Source: Pagrus major
Taxonomy: Eukaryota; Chordata; Actinopteri; Spariformes; Sparidae
Length of the DNA stretch: 64,000 bases
Assembly: GCF_040436345.1 (NCBI RefSeq)
Contig: NC_133216.1
Coordinates: 417,501-481,500 of the forward strand
Direction of reading: 5' to 3'
The translations under genes and the position numbers were made by a program. How positions within the stretch are numbered: position 1 is the first letter of the stretch; every line of letters starts with the position of its first letter. The notes under the pieces were generated by a model, which did not search any database, was not told the origin of the DNA, and saw nothing but the letters and a program-made list of their open reading frames with translations. Positions 46,669 to 56,439 of the stretch are shown here, one piece after another.

Positions 46669-47465
46669 CGTGTGTGACGTGATGCCACATTATAGAATAT
46701 GGTTAGTTGCTTCAAAGACCCTGAGTCTGTGTGAAACATAATTCAGCTAACGTCAAATTAGTCGTGTAGCAAGCAAACTACCAATAACCTGACCTGAGAT
46801 CACAGATCAGATTGTGTTGCTGCAGTGAGGAGAAGTTCTTTGGACCTGCTGGAAATTTAGCTTTCAGCTCTCAGCAGCCCAAAAGAATCCGGGAGAAGAG
46901 AACTTGAGGGCAGCAGCCCCGTTGGGAGAGAGGTGGAGAAGAGAGGGAGCAAAGGAAGCAGCTGGAGTTGTGACTCTCTGGTCAGCGGGGGGTCTGTCAC
47001 CCTGACCAATAGTAGCTCAAAGCTGAATTGGCACCTCAGTGTGAAGACTGGGGAATTCTGGAAAACTGAGTTCAGTTCAGAGCCCATTTTGAAATCCACA
47101 ATGAATGACTTCATCTGTGGGTCCCAACAGTTATACATTTATATATATTGCTAGATCCTGAGTATACCCCTGTTCAGGAGGTACTGGACCAGCTTTCAGT
47201 TATAAGGGTTAGGTCCCTAGACCTACAAGGTGATACTTTAAAATGGGCCTAGCTTCTTACTGCCTACGTCTGAACGTCTACCCTGCTTCCGCTGGCTTGG
47301 CACCTGACTTGAATAGCCCTTGAGTCAGATACGGCCACCAGCCACGTCTGTTAACGACAGCTCTCCTCTAAATAATCTGAGCACTTGGTATGGTGCTAGG
47401 ATGAATTTTAGGGGCTTTTTGTAAACCCTAAGGGACTGTTTCAATTTGGTAGGCTAGAGTAACCT
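44379..47465 (-). mobile_element. LTR-retroelement fossil, minus strand (approximate limits)
   Basis: A leader with a primer-site-like TGGTGCCCCGCGTGAGG (minus strand, ending near 46222) next to TG/CA-ended sequence that starts about 46226 and runs right as the likely 5' LTR. The internal part would run left to about 44379. The leader part 45925-46226 recurs at 58665-59003. No intact gag, pol or env is visible; it is broken in many places and its subfamily cannot be given. The right end of the LTR is unclear, and the TTAA element at 47466 may be inserted in it. Old, judging by decay. Confidence 0.5.
46625..46676. repeat. GT microsatellite
   Basis: About 22 GT repeats with two GC interruptions, inside the presumed LTR region. 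Confidence 0.95.
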
Positions 47466-48609
47466 TTAAAGGGACTTGGGGCAGGATCAAGAAATAAAAC
47501 TCAATAGTGACACGACGGCCGTTGCGGTCATTAGGGTAACTGCAGCCATCAGCCGAGCTGGCGCGGGACCGCGCATGAACTCTTCACAGCAGTGCAGCTG
47601 ATGCCTCATCCCCTACACACACGAAGCAGCCGGGAAGCTGCTCGCTGTGTGTAGCGACACACAAGCGCGGCGATTTACAGTTACGGTTGATGCAGTCTGA
47701 AAGGCACAGGCGAAAGCAAAGACGGCATATCGGGGGACAGAGAGATCGTCTCTGATAAGGGATTGCTGTGTGTAAGCGGCTAATGTTGCTACACAGACAC
47801 AAACAAACCGTTAGCCTGTGGCTACATCCAGCTGCTAACGTCACCTTCTGGATAACAGGTTGGGCTTTCAGTCCCGTATATAAAGGGACATATTTCTAAC
47901 TATTCGGTTTCAGACTAAAGGACCGTGGAAAATGCGCAGTCTGTAACTATTCAGTGTTACACAGCGGTGGACTAAGCTACATGTTTGCAGCTAACGCTAC
48001 TTTGCACGTTAGGTCACTGTGAGTCCTCGTGATCTCATATGATTTTCAAATCAAGCTCTAAACATGACCTGTGATGTTTTCTTACCTGGTTACTAGGAAA
48101 TGAGCCATGTCAGCATCTGTTTTCAGTCCCAATTCAAGTTGAAGCTGCCTCCATGAGTCCAACACGTATCCGATGTGTATTCAGGTGCCAGCCCGCTTTG
48201 GTTGTAATTTCGTTTCTACACAACATGCCGCTGATAAAACCTTTGTTTTCTTCTTAGTATGACTTTTCAGTGGACTTTGTGTGGTGGTGGGTCGTTTGCT
48301 GGCCATAGCAGAATCCATTACTACCCAAACACTAGTCTGGGTCCACTGCGCTTGTCTTCTTCCCGTATCCAAGTCGAAAGCCGTCATAGACGCTTATTCA
48401 GCGTCATCTGACGTCACGTCCGCAGGACTGCGCGGGAAATTCGGGCCCAAATTGCAGGACATTATGCAGCACACAGCCTGTTCAAGGCAATGCAGAGATA
48501 CGTGGGTGGGCTCACTCTTTTTGGTTTTGAACGCTTCATCACCCATTAGCATTAAAAAACTTAAAATGCATGTTTATTTTTTCACAGATCCTGCCCCAAG
48601 TTCCTTTAA
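47466..48609. mobile_element. TTAA-flanked non-autonomous DNA transposon, copy 2
   Basis: Same ends as copy 1 at 28683, AGGGACTTGGGGCAGGATC and GATCCTGCCCCAAGTTCCT, with TTAA at 47466-47469 and 48606-48609. 1144 bp; it lacks the mRNA-tail insertion and the neighbouring 80 bp or so of copy 1. Interior similarity is high (for example GGTTTCAGACTAAAGGACCG in both). No transposase. Confidence 0.85.
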
Positions 48610-49925
48610 GAAGCTTTAAGATATTTTGCACACTTATCACTTAACTTTTTACTTCCATTAAAGAATCATTAGATGTAGTAGAGATTGAGAGGGTCAAGCC
48701 TTTCAGCATCCCTTTCCCTTGTGCTCTGTTATCCTTGGATCCAACTGCAAATCTCTTGAAGTCCATTCTGCGATGATAGGCTGCTCACATACTCTTGTAG
48801 GTTAATCCATGGTAGGAGAGTGGAGGAAGAACATCCTCTCCTCTGTTGCTGCATTTTTTATTCTCTCTCAGCTGGCCATCTATTGCTTAAGAAGGAGATG
48901 TTGCTTTCTTCCTTATGAGGCCATGCAGCCACTTCCGGTAGCACGATGACGTACTGGTCAACCGATATTCTTCTTTTTCTTCGTAAACTCATTGTGAAAT
49001 CTCGACCTTTACTCCACTTCAGCTTGTATATTACTTTTGTCTGATTAATCTTTTCATTTGATTTTGTAACTGTTTCTCAGTTTTATAACTTCATTGTAAC
49101 TTCTTTGTAATCATGACAACAATCATTACACATTTGATTATTAATACAATACGCTAATGTCAGAGCTCTTATATATTTCTTAATCACTTGTTAGAACTAG
49201 GTATAATGTCCTTTTACTTGCCGATGGTATATGGCCAGTGTGTAGAGATCTCAACTCTTTTGACAATATATAACTACATATATTGTATATAACTATATAA
49301 CGATATATATAACTTTATATATATAGTTTTATATATAGTTATATATATCAATCAATCTTTATTTGTATAGCACCAGTTCACAAGTTATATAAATATATAA
49401 CTACATATATAGTTATATATATAACTATATATGTAGTTATATATATATATAACTTTATATACGTAACTATATATATCGTTTTATATAATATATAATAATA
49501 TATATAAAATATATCATATATTTAGTTATATATATAGTTTTATATATATTAAGCGACAGGAATGTGGATGGAGGTTGATTTTGAATGCAGTACTATGTGT
49601 ATTTATTTGATGATGACATTCACAAAGAGACTCACAATGTTCCCTCGAGACAGAAAACAATAAGTGTTTGATTTTCTTTATATTTTCTCTCACATTCAAC
49701 AGATAGAGAAATATACTGATAGATGAATAAAGTGCAAAACAGAGTCTGTTTGCAAGGCATCATTAAGAAGTGACAAACACCCAGCAGGTCCTCTGGCGAT
49801 GACGTCAGACTGCAGCTGCTGAATCAGGTTAAAGAAGCAGAGGCAGAGTTCAGGACGGACTGAAGCAGCACAATCTCCATCTGTTTCATGGTTCAAGGTT
49901 TTTTCTCAATAATGAACTTCTTTGC
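48610..49925. other. Intergenic with AT-rich low-complexity block
   Basis: 49258-49556 is almost only TA/TATAA sequence with inverted symmetry. In its middle, ATCAATCAATCTTTATTTGT (49349-49368) is a common teleost retroposon tail in antisense form. No gene seen; the 48610-49250 part may still belong to the LTR fossil to its left. Confidence 0.45.
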
Positions 49926-52356
49926 TGATTGGATGATGCATTACTGTGTGTGGTTGAAGCTTTAGCTGCACACCAACCTCAGACAGCAGGAGACATGTTG
50001 ACTTCATGTGTTAAACAGTTGTGATTGATGAGCCACGATGATGAAGACAAACTCTACACAGGTCTCATATTTCACTCTGAGTGCCTACTTCGACACTGGG
50101 CTTTTAAAATATCTCTATTTCATGATTATTATGTGTTTATATATTTTAATCATTTGCTCCAACCTGCTGCTCATTGTGGTTATCTGTATGAACAGAAGCT
50201 TACATGAACCTATGTACATGTTCCTGTGCAGCCTGTTTGTAAATGAACTGTATGGTAGTTCAGGGTTGTTTCCGTTCCTTCTGACTCAGATTGTCTCTGA
50301 CATTCACACTGTTTCTGCTTCATTTTGTTTCCTGCAGATTTTCTCTGTTTATTCGTACGTGTGTGTTGAATTTTTTAATTTAGCCGTCATGTCTTATGAC
50401 AGATATCTTGCTATCTGTTGTCCTCTGCAGTATAACACACGTATGACACCTAAAACAGTGGCTGTGCTTATTGCTGTAACATGGATTTTCCCTTTTCTTG
50501 CCATTGTTGCAGTGATAGCACTGAGCGCTCCTCTGCAGCTGTGTGGGAACATCATTAACAGAGTTTACTGTGGGAACTACGCTGTGGTTAAACTGGCCTG
50601 CTATGACACCAGACTACATAACATTTACGGACTCTTTTACACTGTCATCTCCGTCATCATCCCTCTATTTTTAATCATCTGCACCTACATGAAGATTCTC
50701 AAAGTTTGTTTCTCTGGTTCCAAACAGAACCGACAGAAAGCCATCAGTACCTGCACACCTCACCTCGCCTCTCTGCTCAACTTCTCCTTTGGTGTTTGTT
50801 TTCAGATCTTACAGAGCAGGTTTAATATGAGCAGTGTTCCTGATATGTTGGCCATTTTATTATCACTGTACTTCCTGACATGCCAGCCGCTCTTTACTCC
50901 GCTGCTGTACGGGCTGAAAATGTCCAAAATACGCAACATATGTAAGCGTTTGCTGTGTGGTGACGTGTAGGTCATCAACAGACTGTTTTCATCCATGAAT
51001 AAGGAATAAATAGTGTAAATACTTCCCCTGAGCTCACCTGTGTCGACACAACTCTCTTGTTTGAAGTGTGTGTGGAATGAAGAGGATTCAGCATGTTGTA
51101 CAGGTTGGGTTGATTATGGACAATGACGGTTATCTTGTGTTTTGTGTTTTGCTCTGTTATGTTTTATCAGTTGATCTGACAGACATGGTCTCATTTGTGT
51201 GACTCACAGTAACTGCTTTCAACTTCCATTGCAACAAGAGCCGGACACACGCAGATCAGTCAGCCTTTATTTCTGCTGAGAAATCAGTAACTGTCATTTA
51301 CAACCACATCCAGTCAGACAACACAAAGCATGGGAGGAACAATGGAAAATGTAACTAATGTAAATCCTAACACTAACCCTATCTCAGGTAATTTAGTACC
51401 TGTGTTAAGATCTTTTCTTGTCATTTTAAAAACATACTGTCAGTAATGGTGCTCGGGCAGCGGAGAGGAAAACTGACACATTTCACTCTGCAGATACTCG
51501 AGTCAGAAGAACAGTGAACTTCTGGTTCTGAACACGTACTTGTTCAGGTTTAATCTGACACAAGTTTGTAGTATTCAGTTAATCTTTGAAAATGTCAAAG
51601 CAAACTAGTTGAATTCCCGTCAGAAATGTTCACACTTCAAGGAGACATTACATGTTTGGATTTGTCCTTCGGGCTGTCGCTTGTTCCAGTTTGTGTGAGA
51701 AAGAACAGGCTGAGCAGAGGAGGACGATGTGACTGATACTATTGATAAAACCAGACCACTGCTGCAGCTCAGGAGGTCCAGTGTGTCGTCCAGTGATCAC
51801 AAAGTGTTCATGGACACCACATCAAACCTCAGTTTCCTCCAGACGGTCAGCAGCCTGTTGTAGGTTGTGACTGAAGTTAGAGTGTAAAGTCGACACTGAA
51901 TGATCCGTTGAGACTTAGTTTGATACTGAAACTGTGTCGTTGTTTGTGGAGATGTAAAGTACATCTCAGCTATTGAGGTGATAACTGTCCTCCTGCCTTC
52001 ATCTACAGCTGGTTTAAAACAACAACAGCGGCATCGAGTGGTGAAACCATCAACTACAACATATGGTGATAAAACACATGAAGTTAACAAGCACATGATG
52101 AGGCGTCACCTGCTGACTGTTATAAATTAGTGACTGGTTGTTAATTATAAAGTCGTCTCACCTCAGATACTTACTCACCAACACTATAACGTTAGTGTGT
52201 GATGTTAAATTCACCTTTTAAACAACCATGTTGAAACTATTTCAGTTGGTGCAACCTTTAAAATGTTAGTAGAGCCTAAACTGTGTTAGAAGTGACTCAG
52301 ATTGTAAAGTGTTATATAAATGCAGCTGTTAACTCTCCATGCTCAATAAACAAAAT
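49926..52356 (+). repeat. Segmental duplication, copy B
   Basis: Partner of 42053-44378. Copy B keeps about 110 bp (52211-52314) that A has lost. Immediate outer flanks differ: A is bordered by a Tc1 element on the left and the LTR fossil on the right; B is bordered by unrelated DNA. Confidence 0.95.
50038..50970 (+). CDS. Olfactory receptor, duplicate B, single exon
   Basis: 310 residues, MMKTNSTQVSYFTLSAYFDT at the start and CPLQYNTRMT after MSYDRY as in duplicate A. It differs from A mainly between about residues 79 and 160: LLTQIVSDIHTV, FCFLQIFSVYSYVCVEFF and FLAIVAVIALSAP. The middle patch with YSYVCV is closer to the OR at 54327 (YSYVCVQFSNLAV) than to its own duplicate. All OR hallmarks (LHEPMYMFL, KAISTCTPH, TPLLYGLKM) are present and the frame is whole. 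Confidence 0.95.
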   Translation: MMKTNSTQVSYFTLSAYFDTGLLKYLYFMIIMCLYILIICSNLLLIVVICMNRSLHEPMYMFLCSLFVNELYGSSGLFPFLLTQIVSDIHTVSASFCFLQIFSVYSYVCVEFFNLAVMSYDRYLAICCPLQYNTRMTPKTVAVLIAVTWIFPFLAIVAVIALSAPLQLCGNIINRVYCGNYAVVKLACYDTRLHNIYGLFYTVISVIIPLFLIICTYMKILKVCFSGSKQNRQKAISTCTPHLASLLNFSFGVCFQILQSRFNMSSVPDMLAILLSLYFLTCQPLFTPLLYGLKMSKIRNICKRLLCGDV

Positions 52357-52489
52357 TAACCGGTGCTGTTGAAGCTGCCTACACAGTCGGTTAAATAAAG
52401 TAAACAAATAGTTGGCATCAAGAGTGAAACACCAGATGAACATAAACAAAAGATGCCTCCAACAGACCTTGCTTTTGTCCTCACTCTTA

Positions 52490-53045
52490 ATATGAATGAA
52501 TGAATGAATTACTTTTATTATTGTGTCATGCAAACATAATATATAAGCCCGCATGGGCTTATAAGACACCAAGAAAACAAACCGGATCTAGAGGACATCA
52601 TCAGCACATCAATGAAGTAAGAAAACAAACAAGGGTTCAAAACCATTATCTAAAGAAAAAAGAAAGGGAAGACAATGCCAAGCTTCAAGAGAAATCATCA
52701 AAAATTAATTAAACAAATTTACCTGTCTTCTTTTCCAAGCTTGAGAAATAAAGCTAGCAGTTTTAAACACATTGAAATTAAACAACCACTCCAGCTTCTG
52801 CTCATCAGAGCACCAAAATATTTCAGGGTTTTGTCCACAGATTTCATGAAATAATAACTCTCTCAAACCATCATACTTTGTACAATATAAAAGGAAATGG
52901 GACTCACTTTCTACTTCATCTAGCTCACACATTTCACATATTCTATTCTCCTCGGGAATATTTTTAAATCGACCAACCTCAATGGCCAGAGGAAGAATAC
53001 CAGATCTCAACTGTGCAACTAAAGATCTTTGACTTCTATATATAA
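52490..53045 (-). mobile_element. LINE 3' end, minus strand
   Basis: A minus-strand frame (53010-52705) reads RSGILPLAIEVGRFKNIPEE then RICEMCELDEVESESHFLLY and C, the CxxC...H...C C-terminal finger of several fish LINE ORF2 proteins. A 3' UTR follows and ends in a CATT repeat (plus strand TGAA, 52490-52507), the tandem tail expected of a LINE 3' end. The rest of ORF2 is missing, a usual 5' truncation. Confidence 0.8.
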
Positions 53046-53477
53046 GATATAACAGGACAAAAATGATGAGGCAGTGAAACTCCTCTCAGATAATTCTGTT
53101 TTTATTAAAACCACATTGCACTGATGCTTACAGATTACACGTACTATTTACTCAAACTGCGTTTGAAGTTTGGAGTTACAAATGTCTCTGTTTCAGGCTC
53201 CTAAAACACCAGAGTAGTGAGGATGCCAGACGTGGGTGTAAAAGTTCTGTGTTGTAAAATGAAAACGTAGTAGTATGGACACCAGCTGCCCCTGCGGTCG
53301 GCCTGGACACACCACCCTCATTCAAACAGGCCTGATTTGGTCTGAACAATGCGTTACACTTTCCAATCGATCAATACTCATTCACATCACAGTGTGGACA
53401 AGCGGTAGGAAAGTGACTAAGGACAACGATTACAGTAAATATTGAACTGGCTGCAGTTTTGAAAGCAGGCAGCTGTG

Positions 53478-53555
53478 GTGAGCAGGTTCTGACAGAAACA
53501 CACTTTAGGGATCTTCATGTAAAGAATGTAAATAATGAAAATGACAGAAGTTCTC
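53478..53555 (-). pseudogene. Olfactory receptor relic (helix 5-6 region)
   Basis: GTGAGCAGGTTCTGACAG, then AAACACACTTTAGGGATCTT and CATGTAAAGAATGTAAATAATGA line up with minus-strand ORs (GAGCAGGTGCTGACGG, AAACACACTATAAGGATCCT, GATGTACGTGTAAATGATTA). About 25 bases between are lost. Too short and broken to code; a leftover of a former OR copy. Confidence 0.55.
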
Positions 53556-53564
53556 ATGTTGTTT

Positions 53565-53800
53565 AGTGTGTGTCCATCCCGAGGTGTTGTCACAGAGCGG
53601 TCTGAGGGGAGGTCATTATGGTCCTCAGCCCTCTGTGGACCAGTTAAACCAGTACTGAGGTCTGCTCAGGCTGATTGGTCTCACTGGTTAACAGCTCTGA
53701 CTGTAATTTGCTTCAGAGGGAATTAGTGGAAACTGTGGCTAATGTGAAGACACCTCAGAGACAAACATGTTGACATGCTGAAGTGCCCTCTGTGGTGCTT
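53565..53800. repeat. Duplicated OR-cluster intergenic block, copy 1
   Basis: About 220 bp starting GTGTGTCCATCC and including GAGCGGTCTGAGGGGAGGTC and CTTCAGAGGGAATTAGTGGA. It is almost identical, in the same orientation, to 62316-62575. No coding sense. Confidence 0.9.
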
Positions 53801-54326
53801 TAACATGAACTCAGTTTGTTTCAGTGTTTTTATTCTTGAGTATCATTTTAGATGTTTGATTTGGTGTTTGAGAACTTGACTGTATGTAAAGTGTTTCCAG
53901 ACACAGAGACGAGTCGTTCTGACCAGAAACCGTCAGACAGGTCGGCCCATACCGATCATTAGTAATCAAGGAGATCAATAACCGCTTGTCACATGTCAAA
54001 GTTGAAAATAAGTCAACTGCAGTTTACTCAAATACTGTATTAAGTACAAGTTTGAGGTACTTTAAACTTCCTCTACATGTATTAGATAACTTTAGTAAGA
54101 AGTTACTTGACAGATTGAGATGGTTCAGTGTTGACAGGCTGTCACTGAGAGGAAGCTGCGTCAGACGGCTGATCGGTCTGTCTGTGTCTCTTACTGCCGG
54201 AGTTCATCCTGAACACATACACTTGCTTATTATTTCATTTATAATCCACAGACCTGAATGATTTGTGACCTTGTCATACACAGTTAACAGCAGACATCAT
54301 GAGTGGAGTCAGAGACGTCTTTTCAG
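53801..54326. other. Intergenic; no gene recognised
   Basis: Downstream side of the minus-strand OR at 54327. Nothing recognised. Confidence 0.4.
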
Positions 54327-55289
54327 TCATGTGTTTCCTTCAGTCAGCCTGAAAGACTTCACAACTGCATCTAACACCATCCTCTTACACATGACGCGGA
54401 TGTTGGACATGTTCAGTCCGTACATCACAGGGTTAAAGAGCGGCTGGCAGGTCAGGAAGTACAACGATAAAACAATGTGTAACACACTGTTTACACCTTT
54501 CATATCAAACCTGCTCTGTAATATTTCAAAACAAACCCCAAAAGAGAAGTTGAGCAGAGAAGCGAGGTGAGGTGTGCAGGTACTGACGGCTTTCTGTCTC
54601 GTCTGTTTAGAGCCGGAGAAACAAACTTTAAGGATCCTCATGTACGTGTAGAGAATTAAAGTTAGAGGACCAAAGACTGTGAGAAAAGTGACAATAAGTC
54701 CATAAATGTTATTCGCTCTGGTGTCAGAGCAGGCCAGTTTCACAATGGAATAGTTTACACAGTAAACTTTGTGGATGGTGTTCCCACACAGCTGTAAAGG
54801 AGCAATCAGTAATATCAGAATAACAATGATAAGAAAAGAGTATAACCATGTTACTGCGATGAGCAGGACAACCTTCTTAAATGTCATATGTGTGTTGTAC
54901 TGCAGAGGACAGCAGATAGCAAGATATCTGTCATAAGACATGACGGCTAAATTGGAAAATTGTACACACACGTACGAATACACACAGAAAATCTGCAGGA
55001 AACAAAGAGAAGCAGAAACAGTGTGAATGTCAGAGAGAATCTGAGTCAGAAGGAACGGAAACAACCCTGAACTACCATACAGTTCATTTACAAACAGGCT
55101 GCACAGGAACATGTACATAGGTTCATGTAAGCTTCTGTTCATACAGATAACCACAATGAGAAACACATTAGCACAAACAATTAGAATATATAAACACATA
55201 ATAATCATAAAGTAGAGATATTTTAAAAGCCCAGTGTCAAAGTAGGCAGTCAGAGTGAAATATGAGACCTGTGTAGAGTTTGTCTTCAT
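54327..55289 (-). CDS. Olfactory receptor, MSYDRY group, single exon
   Basis: 320 residues on the minus strand from MKTNSTQVSYFTLTAYFDTG at 55289. Hallmarks: LHEPMYMFLCSLFVNELYGS, LCFLQIFCVYSYVCVQFSNL, VMSYDRYLAICCPLQYNTHM, outer-loop Cys, FSGSKQTRQKAVSTCTPH, and NPVMYGLNMSN. The C-terminus is about ten residues longer than in its neighbours (VKSFRLTEGNT). The first 50 residues and 130 bp upstream match the OR at 37172, lying in the opposite direction. Frame intact. Confidence 0.95.
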   Translation of the reverse strand: MKTNSTQVSYFTLTAYFDTGLLKYLYFMIIMCLYILIVCANVFLIVVICMNRSLHEPMYMFLCSLFVNELYGSSGLFPFLLTQILSDIHTVSASLCFLQIFCVYSYVCVQFSNLAVMSYDRYLAICCPLQYNTHMTFKKVVLLIAVTWLYSFLIIVILILLIAPLQLCGNTIHKVYCVNYSIVKLACSDTRANNIYGLIVTFLTVFGPLTLILYTYMRILKVCFSGSKQTRQKAVSTCTPHLASLLNFSFGVCFEILQSRFDMKGVNSVLHIVLSLYFLTCQPLFNPVMYGLNMSNIRVMCKRMVLDAVVKSFRLTEGNT

Positions 55290-55425
55290 CCTCTTTTCAG
55301 CTCTAAGTGTTTTTCAGTAGAGGAACTATTGCTGAAAAGAAATGTAACATTTTGATACAGACTTTCAAACTAAACCATCCAAACACACAAACAACAGTTT
55401 ATATTGAAAATATTCACAAAGAAGA
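55290..55425 (-). promoter_or_regulatory. Upstream block shared with the OR at 37172
   Basis: Reverse complement of 37040-37171 with few changes. Contains ACAGTTTATATTGAAAATAT near 55395. Promoter role is inference. Confidence 0.6.
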
Positions 55426-55944
55426 AAATCACCATTAAGAAGTTAAATGTAACTAAGACACGAGAGGTTTTAGGGAATGTATTCACAGGCAGGTGTGTTA
55501 GTGGAAGGAGACTCAGGTGGTGCTGCAGGTGTGGTAGCAGAGACTCACTGTGGCGTAGTCCGAGGCTCGAGGCACGAAAAGCTTAACAACACTAGTAAAT
55601 GTGTTGAGCTGTGAGGCCATGTGCCGCATCACAAGGACGAAGTACTCTGGCAGCGAGTAGAGTGAAGACCAGAGTATTTGAGCAGCCGCTGATTGACAAA
55701 TACGCTGCAGGTGTTTGAGAGGGAAACGCTCCGGCCATCAGAGAAAACTACAGCCAGCCAACAAACAACACCAAAACCACCAGAACCCCACAGCAAAAGT
55801 CCACAACAGGACATACAGTAATTGTACATGTACAACATACACATATACATCTACAATATTTAAAAATACAAACAGCTATATAAAACCTAAGAACTGCAGT
55901 TACTGCATTCTGCCTTTTGATAATCTTGATCTTATAATCTGAGC
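55426..55944. other. Intergenic; no gene recognised
   Basis: Short unrecognised frames only. The border from the OR cluster to the LINE graveyard. Confidence 0.4.
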
Positions 55945-56225
55945 AGTATCTACTCACACATGTCCCAGTCAGCGAAGTCACGGCTCTTCTCTGTTCTGGC
56001 GCCTCAGTGGTGGAACGAACTCCCGACCAATGTCAGGACAGCAGAGTCACTCGCCATCTTCCGCAAAAGACTCAAGACTCAAGACCCCCCCACCCCTCCA
56101 GTTGTTTCTATTTTTCTTTTCTAGTTTATCGACGGTGATATGTTGTGGTTTCTTTCTTGTGACAAATGTACTTATTGTAAGTCGCTTTGGACAAAAGCGT
56201 CTGCTAAATGCCCTAAATATAAATT
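55945..56225 (+). mobile_element. LINE/retroposon 3' fragment
   Basis: Codes FSVLAPQWWNELPTNVRTAE then SLAIFRKRLKTQ, the C-terminal end of RT proteins in several fish LINEs. It is followed by GTAAGTCGCTTTGGACAAAA and GCGTCTGCTAAATG (about 56177-56211), a very common teleost retroposon 3' tail. Dead fragment. Confidence 0.7.
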
Positions 56226-56439
56226 TAAATTAGTCCGGTTCCTCCTGCATCCATCTGCTGCTACTGACCAGGTTTCTTCAATCTGTTCCTCGCTCAAGGT
56301 TTTTTTCTTGGCCAGATTTCCATACCTGAATACAGAACTCATAATAGTCTGTATAAATGTATATTTTTTGAAAATCAGATTTCACCTCCCTTTTCCCTTA
56401 AAATGGATTCACTTGGGTCTCAGGTTGAGGCCTCACCCT

